DNA of 64,000 nt from an uncultured Bacteroides sp. (GTDB lineage: Bacteria; Bacteroidota; Bacteroidia; Bacteroidales; Bacteroidaceae). Both the position numbers and the translations under genes were made by a program. Positions within the stretch are counted from its first letter, which is position 1. Every line of letters begins with the position of its first letter. This document shows, one piece after another, positions 1 through 7,513 of the stretch. The notes beneath the pieces are model-generated. The model was not told where the DNA came from, searched no databases, and saw nothing but the letters and a program-made list of their open reading frames with translations. The stretch is from assembly GCA_902492205.1 (NCBI GenBank), contig CABUKU010000001.1, positions 310,001-374,000 on the forward strand, given 5' to 3'.

Positions 1-1332
1 AAAGGAGGCCGTGCAGCTATCCGCAACATTATTGAAGTAATGGAAAGATGGAAAGATAATCCTGCTTATACCAATGAAATCCAGTATTGCCGCGTAATGA
101 AGGCTTACATGTTTCAGCGTATGACAGATATGTATGGTGATGTTCCTTATTTTGATGCCGGTAAAGGTGCTTTAGGTGGTGAACTTTATCCAAAATACGA
201 TACTCAGGAAGCTATTTATGACGATTTGTTGAAAGAGCTCGATGAAGTTAATACAGCATTGAAAACTCCTTCATCAACCAATAGCATTAGTGGAGCAGAC
301 CTTATTTATGCAGGTAAAGCTGATAAATGGAGAATGTTTGCTAACTCTTTGATGCTTCGTGTAGCTATGCGTTTAACGAAGGTAGCTCCCGACAAAGCTG
401 CTACTTGGGCACAAAAAGCTGTAACCAACGGTTTGTTTGCAAGTGCTGATGATGAGGCTATCCTTAAGCATTCGGATGGTTCGACATCTAATGACTCTGC
501 AGAACCTTACGGAAAGATTTTTTCAGAATCTGATCCTCAGGCATTTTACATGAGTAAGTATTTTATTGATGAATTGAAGAACACAAATGATCCTCGTCTG
601 CGTATGATCGCAACTAAATGTGAAAAACCAAAGACTCAATGGTCTGCAGGCAATGACTTTGATTTGGGTGATAATACTAAGGAATTGATCGGTATGCCTA
701 TCGGATATGAAACAGGTGACGGTGCTTGGAGTATTAAGAAAGCTGACGGTTATCCCGGTGATGCATTGTGGAGAAGTCATTATGCACTTCCTAACCGTAA
801 AACTTATGCTCGTCCCGATGTTCCTACAATGCTTGTAACCTTTGCAGAGAATCAATTGTTATTGGCTGACGCTGCTGCCCGCGGTATTATTGCAGGTGGA
901 AAAACAGAAGCTGAAAAACATTTTAAGGACGGTGTGAAAGCTGCCATGAAACAGTTCTCTTATTATTCTGCCGCATCTGCAGACTATAAGACATACTTGA
1001 ATGATGTTGCTGTTCAAACATATTTGGATTCTCGTGCAGACGAATTTAATGCAAATCCGGAAAAAGAAATTGGTTGGCAGTATTACATCAATACTTTCTG
1101 TGATGAGTATGAAACATTTGCTAACTGGCGTCGTACAGGTTATCCTGAATTGAAATCCGTTTATGCTCAAGGAAGACCGGAGAACTATCCAAATAGTGTA
1201 TCAACAGAAATTCCACGTCGCTTCACTTATCCAACTGCTGAATCACAAGATAATACAGTTAACTATAATGAAGCTGTAAAGAGACTTAACGGTGGCGATA
1301 AGATGACTTCACGTGTTTGGTGGGATAAATAA
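1..1332 (+). CDS. SusD/RagB-family outer-membrane lipoprotein, 5' truncated
   Basis: The reading frame is open to the left edge, so this is the C-terminal 443 residues of a longer protein; the signal peptide and lipobox lie outside the window. The family (SusD-like_2 branch) binds oligosaccharides or other nutrients at the cell surface and forms a lid on a SusC-type TonB-dependent transporter. The visible part has the TPR-like alpha-helical character of the family: an early YCRVMKAYMFQRMTDMYGDVPY stretch (the usual ALRAYxYxxLVxxYGDVPY region), the NSLMLRVAMRLTKV helix, and a C-terminal EIGWQYYINTF / NWRRTGYPEL segment followed by IPRRFTYP. Full members are usually about 500-550 residues. A partner susC gene is expected just upstream, outside the window. 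The lipoprotein at 1356 follows after 23 bases and probably belongs to the same operon. The substrate cannot be told from this fragment. Confidence 0.9.
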   Translation, partial: KGGRAAIRNIIEVMERWKDNPAYTNEIQYCRVMKAYMFQRMTDMYGDVPYFDAGKGALGGELYPKYDTQEAIYDDLLKELDEVNTALKTPSSTNSISGADLIYAGKADKWRMFANSLMLRVAMRLTKVAPDKAATWAQKAVTNGLFASADDEAILKHSDGSTSNDSAEPYGKIFSESDPQAFYMSKYFIDELKNTNDPRLRMIATKCEKPKTQWSAGNDFDLGDNTKELIGMPIGYETGDGAWSIKKADGYPGDALWRSHYALPNRKTYARPDVPTMLVTFAENQLLLADAAARGIIAGGKTEAEKHFKDGVKAAMKQFSYYSAASADYKTYLNDVAVQTYLDSRADEFNANPEKEIGWQYYINTFCDEYETFANWRRTGYPELKSVYAQGRPENYPNSVSTEIPRRFTYPTAESQDNTVNYNEAVKRLNGGDKMTSRVWWDK

Positions 1333-1355
1333 TAAATTATAAAATGAAGATAACA

Positions 1356-2216
1356 ATGAAAAATAGAATCCATATATCGATGGCTGCGGTAGCGACAGCA
1401 CTGCTCCTCTTTAGCGCATGTGAGGGAGATCGTGATCCTGTTGTGGATCTTCCAAGCTCAACTGGCGTTGAGATTTCTAATTACGATAACATAAATGTAG
1501 GTTTCGTTCTATATAACAGTACATATACTATTCCGGTAAAGGGATGTTCGGTTATTGGAATTCCTGCAGGTGAATATTCTATGTTTGCAACTACTACTCA
1601 TAACGGTGTGGATATTGCAAATGATGGGACTATGTCAATGAAGTCTGAGAAAAAAGAAATTATATTATCAACTGGAACAGAGACTTGGAATGTTGTTCCA
1701 ACTCCTTCTGCATTCTCTATGGTTACTGTAGATAGCAAAGTGAATGTTGCAGAAGGTGCAACAGTTTCCGTGCAGGTTCCTGATATGAAAGCAATGACTC
1801 GTACTCTATCTCTTACTTTCAAGGTAGATGGTATTGACAAGGATAAAGTGGACAAATGCGAGATTTACTTGAGTGGAGTACTTCGTAAACAAAATTATCC
1901 CGGAACATTCTTGGATCAGAGCTTATCGACTAATGGTGATGGTACCACTTATTCTATGACAGGTTCTAAATCGCTTGGTGAAAATGATACTGAATTTAAA
2001 TTATCATTCCCATTGTTAGGTTTGGATTCTAAGGTAGCAACATCGCTAACTACTAAGATCTATATTAAAGATGTGGCAGAGCCGATTAGAGTTGACTTAG
2101 CTGCTGCAGCTCTTGCTAACTTTAATACAGGTACAAGTGAAGTTAGTTTAAGTAATACTTTCACTGTAACTGAGACAAGTGGCAGTTATACTGCTACAGG
2201 CGGCACATGGGAATAA
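1356..2216 (+). CDS. surface lipoprotein of a SusD-type locus, unknown function
   Basis: A 286-residue predicted lipoprotein. The start at 1356 is preferred over the in-frame ATG at 1344 because it gives a compact signal peptide (MKNRIH, hydrophobic stretch, LLLFSAC) with the lipidated Cys at residue 22. The acidic EGDRD after the Cys resembles a Bacteroidota lipoprotein export signal, suggesting surface exposure. The remainder is beta-rich with many Thr and Ser. I do not recognise a named family. Its place directly after a SusD-like gene suggests an accessory binding lipoprotein (SusE/F-like position) in the same operon, which ends at the strong terminator at 2243. Function is inferred from position only. 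Confidence 0.75.
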   Translation: MKNRIHISMAAVATALLLFSACEGDRDPVVDLPSSTGVEISNYDNINVGFVLYNSTYTIPVKGCSVIGIPAGEYSMFATTTHNGVDIANDGTMSMKSEKKEIILSTGTETWNVVPTPSAFSMVTVDSKVNVAEGATVSVQVPDMKAMTRTLSLTFKVDGIDKDKVDKCEIYLSGVLRKQNYPGTFLDQSLSTNGDGTTYSMTGSKSLGENDTEFKLSFPLLGLDSKVATSLTTKIYIKDVAEPIRVDLAAAALANFNTGTSEVSLSNTFTVTETSGSYTATGGTWE

Positions 2217-2242
2217 TACACTAGTGTTATATATATGAAAAT

Positions 2243-2276
2243 GAGGATGTCCCGTGATGGACATCCTCTTTTTTTT
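2243..2276 (+). terminator. Rho-independent terminator of the SusD-type operon
   Basis: Perfect 10-bp stem (2243-2252 with 2259-2268), 6-base loop, then a run of about ten T. It lies 27 bases after the lipoprotein stop codon. Confidence 0.9.
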
Positions 2277-2347
2277 ATGAACAAATTGACTTAAGTATAT
2301 GTTATAATCCATATACTGTTTTGAGTGAAATAATAAAGAACACAAAT

Positions 2348-3388
2348 ATGGAAAATCAAACAGATCGGACTAACATGCAAAATGCCTATTCATTGGCGGG
2401 ACTTGTAACGCTTTCATTGCGTTTGATCATTGGCTGGACTTATTTCTCTGCTTTCTGGCGACGGATTATCTTAGAAAATAAGCTTGATCCGGATGTAGCA
2501 GGATATGTAGGCGAGAAGTTTAATCATTTTCTGCCTAACGCATTGGGAATACAATCCTTAATTGAGTATCTCGTTACTCACCCCGAATTACTGTTTTGGG
2601 CGATGATCCTTTTTACAATCATTGAGGGAGTAGTGGGACTTTCTATTATGTTTGGTTTCATGACTCGCCTGATGAGTCTCGGAGTTATGGGACTTGCCGG
2701 AGGAATCCTTTTAGGCTCCGGTTGGCTGGGAACGACCTGTCTTGACGAATGGCAGATAGGAATTCTCGGTGTGTCGGGAGGATTTGCATCACTTTTAGCT
2801 GGTGGAGGAAAGTATTCGATAGATTATTGGCTGACAAACAAATCCGTATGGATAAAGAACAGGAAGTGGCTTGTTTGGCTAACTTCGGGTGTTCTTCCTG
2901 TTAAAGAGTATGCATTGAATAAAGTAGTCCTCATCGGAGCGGTAGCAATATTTGTACTTTCTCTTTTCACTAACCAATACTTTCATAACGGAGTATGGGG
3001 ACCGCTGCACAATAAATCGGTTAAACCCAAAATTGAAATTCCGGATGCCGGAGTAAAAGACGGCGCATTGACCTTTGGCGTATATCGTGTGGAAGGCGCC
3101 GATGTTTATGGCTCTTTCCTGATTGGTGTTACTTTGACGGATGAAAGCGGAAATATTATTTTTAATGAGAATGGCGAACAACTGGCGGGGCTTCCGCAGA
3201 CTGCAATCAGCAATGAGTATGTGGCAAAAGTAAAGCCGGGAGCACATAGCTTGGTTATCCCTTTGGGAGCAAAAGCTTCGGTCACGTTAAAGGATGATTC
3301 TTTGCGTTCATTGGAAAAAGGGAATTATAAACTTGTGTTGACCGATATAAGCGGAATCACTTGGGAAAAGGAGATTGTTATCCCCTGA
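2348..3388 (+). CDS. DoxD/DoxA-like (TQO small-subunit) membrane protein
   Basis: A 346-residue membrane protein. The ATG at 2348 is chosen; the frame is open further upstream only through a TTG at 2321. Residues about 15-170 contain the DoxD-type (DoxX superfamily) helices, including LRLIIGWTYFSAFWRR and the glycine-rich GVMGLAGGILLGSGWLG. A further helix near 195-215 leads into an extracytoplasmic beta domain (about 225-346) matching the DoxA subunit, so the two thiosulfate:quinone oxidoreductase small-subunit domains are fused, as is usual in Bacteroides. In Acidianus these subunits oxidise thiosulfate with quinone; the role in gut anaerobes is unproven and may be general redox or envelope function. 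It stands alone between the SusD locus and the HU/VapE module. Confidence 0.8.
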   Translation: MENQTDRTNMQNAYSLAGLVTLSLRLIIGWTYFSAFWRRIILENKLDPDVAGYVGEKFNHFLPNALGIQSLIEYLVTHPELLFWAMILFTIIEGVVGLSIMFGFMTRLMSLGVMGLAGGILLGSGWLGTTCLDEWQIGILGVSGGFASLLAGGGKYSIDYWLTNKSVWIKNRKWLVWLTSGVLPVKEYALNKVVLIGAVAIFVLSLFTNQYFHNGVWGPLHNKSVKPKIEIPDAGVKDGALTFGVYRVEGADVYGSFLIGVTLTDESGNIIFNENGEQLAGLPQTAISNEYVAKVKPGAHSLVIPLGAKASVTLKDDSLRSLEKGNYKLVLTDISGITWEKEIVIP

Positions 3389-3404
3389 ATAGCGAATGTT
3401 TTGT

Positions 3405-3497
3405 TTTTACCTTCAAATGTTCATTTAACATTTAAGAGATTCAGTATAAAAAAGATACAGTGAACATTTAACTACTTTAATGTCCACTTTATCTTCA
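3405..3497 (+). repeat. left inverted repeat of the HU/VapE module
   Basis: 93 bases that align without gaps to the reverse complement of 5654-5746. The outer 26 bases (3405-3430) match 25 of 26, the middle 27 match 12, and the inner 40 (3458-3497) match 35. It ends 8 bases before the stop of the HU-like gene. Confidence 0.85.
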
Positions 3498-3505
3498 TTT
3501 TATCT

Positions 3506-4117
3506 TCATCGCCGATAGTTTCCGTCTGCAGGTACGTAAATCGGAAATTTGTGTATTCCTTCTTTCTTCAATTTGCCTGCCGTCACCAATTCATGCAGTC
3601 GGCGTGTTGCAGTTGATTTCCTGAGACCTGCTATCTGCTGAAATTCTTTGCGGGTGACATAGTTGTTATCCATGAAATGTTTGGTGAGAATATCGTCGAT
3701 CTCGATGGTGCTGTAATTATTGGAATGTTTCTTTGTTTCCGCCCGTTTGAGATGTAATACATTGAATTCGTCTTTCAGTTTCTTTTCCGGACGGAAAGAA
3801 ACATTCTTGAAGCGCACCACTTCCGAACGTACTCCCAGGGCAGATTTCACGGGTGGGCAACTGAGCGTCAAGTTAAAAGAACCCAATCCGTCGATGTGCA
3901 CCGTGTTTCCGCTTTGGAGCGATTCTATCATTACATCTTTGAGTGCACAAAGTGTTGCATGTATGTCTCCCTTTGTCAGGGTGCATCTGCTGTGGATTAT
4001 TTCCGTCAATTTATCCGTTCCTACTGTGTAATAAGGTACTACGCGCGCGTGCATTCTTGGTTTGCGGGTTTCTCCTTTTTTCGGAGGATTCGTATACAAA
4101 TCGTATTCAATAGCCAT
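3506..4117 (-). CDS. HU-like DNA-binding protein with C-terminal winged-helix-like domain
   Basis: A 203-residue member of the Bacteroidota HU-related family (TIGR01201-type). Residues about 1-125 form the HU/IHF-like fold: a basic N-terminus (PPKKGETRKPRMHARV), helices around TLTKGDIHATLCALKDVMIE, the GLGSFNLTL turn typical of HU, and a beta-arm segment. Residues about 135-203 (TRKEFQQIAGLRKSTATRRL, then HELVTAGKLKKEG) look like a winged helix, giving a second DNA-binding surface. It is transcribed divergently from the VapE-like gene, and its predicted promoter (4271-4301, minus strand) places all four 22-bp dyads in its untranslated leader. That invites autoregulation or a direct DNA target, which is inference. 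Such HU-like genes often sit beside VapE/VirE-type genes in Bacteroides. Confidence 0.85.
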   Translation of the reverse strand: MAIEYDLYTNPPKKGETRKPRMHARVVPYYTVGTDKLTEIIHSRCTLTKGDIHATLCALKDVMIESLQSGNTVHIDGLGSFNLTLSCPPVKSALGVRSEVVRFKNVSFRPEKKLKDEFNVLHLKRAETKKHSNNYSTIEIDDILTKHFMDNNYVTRKEFQQIAGLRKSTATRRLHELVTAGKLKKEGIHKFPIYVPADGNYRR

Positions 4118-4170
4118 TTTTTTTTCCGTAAATGAGTTTATACTTTTATTTTAGTCCTTATAAAGTTATC

Positions 4171-4254
4171 GACTCACCGAGGTGAGTCGATTGATTTACC
4201 AAGGTGAACCGATTGAATCGCCCGGGTGAACCAATCGGTTTACCCGGGTGATTC
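4171..4254. repeat. array 1: four 22-bp dyad repeats
   Basis: Four units start at 4171, 4193, 4215 and 4237. Each is an 18-bp dyad followed by a 4-base linker (gatt, gatt, aatc, gata). Unit 1 (gactcaccgaggtgagtc) is a perfect palindrome; the others keep the form ACC-nn-GGTGA or CCCGGG with mismatched arms. The 22-bp period equals two helical turns, so all centres lie on the same face of the helix. It sits between the divergent HU-like and VapE-like genes and resembles a plasmid iteron or multi-operator array. It is not CRISPR: the linkers are only 4 bases. Confidence 0.9.
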
Positions 4255-4270
4255 GATAAGTTTTTCAGAT

Positions 4271-4301
4271 CAAATGTACTACTTATTGCCGACTGTCGCA
4301 A
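4271..4301 (-). promoter_or_regulatory. promoter of the HU-like gene
   Basis: On the minus strand, TTGC (4298-4301) is followed after 20 bases by TACATTTG (4271-4278), matching the Bacteroidota -33/-7 consensus. Transcription would begin near 4265, so array 1 falls inside the leader RNA. Confidence 0.65.
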
Positions 4302-4357
4302 TAGTTTTCCCTGTTATTTTTGTCAACTCATTTCTTTGATGAAATCACTCTTCAATA

Positions 4358-4390
4358 TTTGCAAAACCGCATTCTTATAAAGTATCTTCG
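4358..4390 (+). promoter_or_regulatory. probable promoter of the VapE-like gene
   Basis: TTTG (4358-4361), 21-base spacer, then TATCTTCG (4383-4390), one mismatch from TAnnTTTG. It lies 15 bases upstream of the chosen ATG, so the leader would be very short. Confidence 0.4.
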
Positions 4391-4405
4391 CTGAAAATAT
4401 TAATT

Positions 4406-5656
4406 ATGAATTGTATGAAAAGATTGCAGAATTTAATGTGTAAGGTGTGGCAGATGTTGAGGGAAGTATGTATGTATCAACCGGTTCGGAAAATGTGCAG
4501 GGAGAAGAAAGCGTATTCCGGCAACAGCCTTATCAATCAATTAGAGGCGTTTTTGCGGGATAATTATGATTTCCGCTATAATTTGCTCACCGAATGCGCC
4601 GAATACCGTGAGAAGGGGAATAACAACCTTATTTTCCGCACGGTGAATCAACGGGTATTGAACAGTCTTTGCATTGGTGCACGCAAACAAGGCATGGATT
4701 GTTGGGACAGGGATGTGGCGCGCTATCTTTGTTCGGACAGCATAGCAGACTATCACCCGTTTCGTTTCTATATGGATAGTTTGCCGGAATGGGACGGGGA
4801 AGACCGTGTGTGTGCATTGGCAAGAAGGGTATCTGCCGATACTTTGTGGACGAAAGGTTTCCACCGCTGGATGCTTGCCCTTGCCGCACAATGGATGGAA
4901 CTGGACGGGATGCATGGAAACAGCGTTGCTCCTGTGTTGGTGAGTCGCAGGCAGGGAAGGCAGAAATCCACTTTCTGCAAACTGATTTTACCCGGAGAGT
5001 TGCAGGCGCATTATACGGATAGTTTTGATTTGAGTTCTTCCTCCGCTGCCGAGCAGAAACTGAGTACATTTGGTCTTATCAGCCTTGATGAAATGGACAA
5101 GTATTCGCCGAAAAAGATGGCGGTATTGAAAAATCTGATGCAAATGGCGGGGTTGAATATCCGTAAAGCATATAAAAAGAATTTTGCATCGTTGCCCAGA
5201 ATGGCATCTTTCATAGCTACTTCCAATGTAAAGGAACTGCTCACCGATCCGACAGGAAGCCGCCGTTTCCTTTGTGTTGAGGTGAATGAAAAGATTGATT
5301 GTTCTCCGTTGGCTTACTTACAGCTTTATGCCCAGTTAAAAGCCGAATTGTTGTCGGGCAGTCGGTATTGGTTTACAAGTGAGGAGGAACAGGAAATAAT
5401 GGAACATAACCTGTCTTTCTACAAAACACCGGTAGAGGAGGATGTTTTCCGTTCCTGTTTCCGTGTGCCGGGTGAGGGAGAAGCGGGAGTATTGCTAAGT
5501 GCCGCCGAAATTTTTCAATGTTTGAAAAAGCATAATTCCGCTGCAATGGCAGGAATCACTGCCAAAGCTTTCTCACGTGTGCTCACAGCCATGAAAGTGG
5601 AGAAAGTGCATCGAAGTCAAGGGAATGTGTATAGGGTGATGCTGAATATTGAGTGA
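4406..5656 (+). CDS. VapE/VirE-like P-loop protein with degenerate Walker A
   Basis: A 416-residue protein of the virulence-associated E family (DUF3874-type C-terminus in Bacteroides). Relatives are primase/helicase-associated ATPases of phages, pathogenicity islands and integrated elements. Visible landmarks: the FYMDSLPEWDGEDRV region near residue 117 that precedes the ATPase core, RRQGRQKSTF near 182 in the P-loop position, GLISLDEMDKYS near 228 (Walker B-like), SFIATSNVKELLTDPTGSRR near 270 (sensor plus arginine region), and a C-terminal helical domain. The P-loop reads GRQKST rather than GxGKS, so nucleotide binding may be altered. The N-terminal primase-like domain of longer VirE proteins is absent. 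It diverges from the HU-like gene across array 1, and its stop codon lies inside the right inverted repeat. Confidence 0.8.
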   Translation: MNCMKRLQNLMCKVWQMLREVCMYQPVRKMCREKKAYSGNSLINQLEAFLRDNYDFRYNLLTECAEYREKGNNNLIFRTVNQRVLNSLCIGARKQGMDCWDRDVARYLCSDSIADYHPFRFYMDSLPEWDGEDRVCALARRVSADTLWTKGFHRWMLALAAQWMELDGMHGNSVAPVLVSRRQGRQKSTFCKLILPGELQAHYTDSFDLSSSSAAEQKLSTFGLISLDEMDKYSPKKMAVLKNLMQMAGLNIRKAYKKNFASLPRMASFIATSNVKELLTDPTGSRRFLCVEVNEKIDCSPLAYLQLYAQLKAELLSGSRYWFTSEEEQEIMEHNLSFYKTPVEEDVFRSCFRVPGEGEAGVLLSAAEIFQCLKKHNSAAMAGITAKAFSRVLTAMKVEKVHRSQGNVYRVMLNIE

Positions 5657-5746
5657 AGATAAAGTGGAGATTAGAAAAGTTAAATGTTCATTGCAACTCA
5701 CTTATACACAGATAACTGGATGTTAGATGAACATTTGAAGGTAAAA
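5654..5746 (-). repeat. right inverted repeat of the HU/VapE module
   Basis: Reverse-complement partner of 3405-3497 (72 of 93 positions). It begins at the stop codon of the VapE-like gene. The two divergent genes therefore share the same 3'-flanking sequence. Confidence 0.85.
5702..5710 (+). promoter_or_regulatory. DnaA-box-like site TTATACACA
   Basis: Exact match to the relaxed DnaA-box consensus TTATnCACA, in the middle of the right inverted repeat. The same nine bases occur at 30541-30549 in the inverted repeat flanking array 2. One nine-base match alone is weak; the repeated placement gives it weight. Confidence 0.4.
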
Positions 5747-5872
5747 TGAGAATATATAGTAGACAGTGCATATACGACTTTTACTAAAGTTCAGTATTTA
5801 TGTGCTATTTAAGAACTATTTATTTGAATGCAGATTTCTTTTGTAATTTAGCATAATTATATTAAAGTACGA

Positions 5873-6748
5873 ATGGCAAAGACTATAATAGATAGCAAAC
5901 CTTTTTCGAACGATACGTTTAACTTGGAAGAATTCAACATTTATACAAAGATCAGTGATCTGCCTCTTACCGAGACTCCTGTATATCTCGAAGAGGGAAT
6001 AAATGGGGTTTGTACCGGAGGATCAGCTCTTTTCAATGTATTCTCCAATAAACGGAAAGTCACAAAAAATGATTTGGTAACTCTTTTCCCTTATCAGTTG
6101 ACCAGCATAACAGAGATTAGTAATGACTTTTCTATGGTATTTTTCAAAGTACCTAAAAAATTATTTATGGATACTATAAGCGGTGTCTATAGGCCGACTC
6201 TTGATTATTTCTTTTATATTAGGAAACATTATAGTTCTCCAATGTGTGAAGAAGAGTGTAAAAGGTTTATACATTTTTGCCACTTATTGACCTTCCGTGT
6301 GGACTTACCTTGCTGTTTTTTCAGAAGGGAGTCGGTCATGAATCTGCTGAGAGTGTTTTACTGGGATATATATGTAGCTTACAAGAGTAACCCTAAAGCT
6401 GTCAAATCTGTAAAATTTACGCATAAGGAAAAGTTGGTCTTTGATTTTTTCTGCTTGGTTATAGAATATCATTCGGTAAGTCGTGATGTCGCATTTTATG
6501 CCGAGAAAATGTGTATCTCTCCCAAGTATTTGACAATGTTGATTACGGATAACACCGGACATTCGGCAAAAGAGTGGATTGTAGAATATACGATACTTGA
6601 AATCAAGGCTTTACTAAGAGAATCCAATCTTGAAATAAAAGAGGTGGTCTCAAGAACCAATTTTCAATCAAACTCTACAATGACGCGTTTCTTTCGCAAA
6701 CATACGGGTACGACTCCATCGGAATATCGGGAGAATGTTCTTTTGTAG
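5873..6748 (+). CDS. AraC-family transcriptional regulator
   Basis: A 291-residue regulator. Residues about 1-185 form a cupin-like sensory region of the short Bacteroidota type, without a recognisable ligand motif. Residues about 195-291 contain two helix-turn-helix units typical of AraC/XylS: ISPKYLTMLITDNTGHSAKEW in the first, then NFQSNSTMTRFFRKHTGTTP and the closing PSEYRE in the second. It follows the HU/VapE module and is transcribed in the same direction as the second AraC-like gene 44 bases downstream, so the two may be co-transcribed. The target is unknown; the LruC lipoprotein gene at 7514-9445 is a possible neighbouring target, which is speculation. Confidence 0.8.
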   Translation: MAKTIIDSKPFSNDTFNLEEFNIYTKISDLPLTETPVYLEEGINGVCTGGSALFNVFSNKRKVTKNDLVTLFPYQLTSITEISNDFSMVFFKVPKKLFMDTISGVYRPTLDYFFYIRKHYSSPMCEEECKRFIHFCHLLTFRVDLPCCFFRRESVMNLLRVFYWDIYVAYKSNPKAVKSVKFTHKEKLVFDFFCLVIEYHSVSRDVAFYAEKMCISPKYLTMLITDNTGHSAKEWIVEYTILEIKALLRESNLEIKEVVSRTNFQSNSTMTRFFRKHTGTTPSEYRENVLL

Positions 6749-6792
6749 GTTTAAGATAACAGGATATGTAGACCAACACAGGCAGCTAAATC

Positions 6793-7404
6793 ATGAAAGA
6801 GCTTCTCAAAATAGCGGATGAAATCACCGGGGATATAAAATTTATAACTGATATAGGAGAAAGAATTAATATCTCTATCATTCAAGAGGAAAAATCTATT
6901 GTTATCCGGATTTCTTTATCGGACAAGGAGTATAAGGAATGTTCCCAAGCTCCGATAAGCTTGGAAGAGATCAATATACGGCTGGTTCATTTGTTGCAGA
7001 CCAGGAAGGCATTAGAAAGTATATTAAGGTTGGAAAAGATAACATTACCCGAACAAATGGGGGGCAAGCAACCGGATATGAGGCAAGCCTTGATTAATAA
7101 GCTTGTGTCGATTATGGAGGATCACATGGAAAATACGGAATTCAATGTCACCATGCTTTGCCGATTGTTGGGAATGAACAAGAAATTATTATATCGGAAA
7201 GTCAAACAACTGACAGGTATTACACCGGTGAGTCTCCTTCGGCGGGTAAGGATGACAAAAGCTGCCATGCTTTTGTCGGATGGCGGATTTACAGTATCGG
7301 AAGTCATGTACATGGTAGGCTATTCAAATCCCTCTTATTTTTCCAAATGTTTTATGGCTGAATATAACATCACTCCAAGCCGATATGCGTCAGGAAAAAT
7401 TTAA
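6793..7404 (+). CDS. AraC-type HTH regulator, short
   Basis: A 203-residue protein whose C-terminal half (about 105-203) is a full AraC DNA-binding domain: FNVTMLCRLLGMNKKLLYRK, then the HTH2 signature VSEVMYMVGYSNPSYFSKCF and NITPSRY. The first 80 residues (KIADEITGDIKFITDIGERI onwards) resemble no sensor domain I recognise. The HTH part resembles the output domain of Bacteroides hybrid two-component proteins, but no receiver or kinase is present. It lies 44 bases behind the other AraC-like gene and ends before a bidirectional terminator shared with the LruC gene. Confidence 0.75.
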   Translation: MKELLKIADEITGDIKFITDIGERINISIIQEEKSIVIRISLSDKEYKECSQAPISLEEINIRLVHLLQTRKALESILRLEKITLPEQMGGKQPDMRQALINKLVSIMEDHMENTEFNVTMLCRLLGMNKKLLYRKVKQLTGITPVSLLRRVRMTKAAMLLSDGGFTVSEVMYMVGYSNPSYFSKCFMAEYNITPSRYASGKI

Positions 7405-7463
7405 ATGAAAGATCCAGGAAACCAATATAAGGTCTCTGATAACAGTATTGTTTGATTATAAAA

Positions 7464-7511
7464 AATGTGTGAAGAATCGTGTCCCGAAACTTCACACATT
7501 ATTTTTTTTGT
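7464..7511. terminator. bidirectional terminator
   Basis: Perfect 11-bp stem (7464-7474 with 7490-7500). T-runs follow it on both strands, so it ends both the AraC-like gene (plus) and the LruC gene (minus). Confidence 0.85.
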
Positions 7512-7513
7512 TT

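Larger units (their letters stand above)
3405..5746. mobile_element. candidate inverted-repeat-bounded HU/VapE module
   Basis: A 2.34-kb unit with two divergent genes (HU-like, minus; VapE-like, plus), a central array of four 22-bp dyad repeats, and 93-bp inverted repeats at its ends (3405-3497 and 5654-5746, 72 of 93 positions complementary without gaps). A TTATACACA box lies in the right repeat. A DNA-bending protein, a primase/helicase-type ATPase, iteron-like repeats and a DnaA-like box are what a small replicon carries, but there is no transposase, no target-site duplication that I could identify, and no proof of mobility. It could instead be a fixed bacterial regulatory module. Confidence 0.35.

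Noticed and set aside
4171..4254. CRISPR array
   Set aside because: Repeats are 18-bp dyads with 4-base linkers; no unique spacers and no cas genes. The same holds for the arrays at 30322 and 43766.
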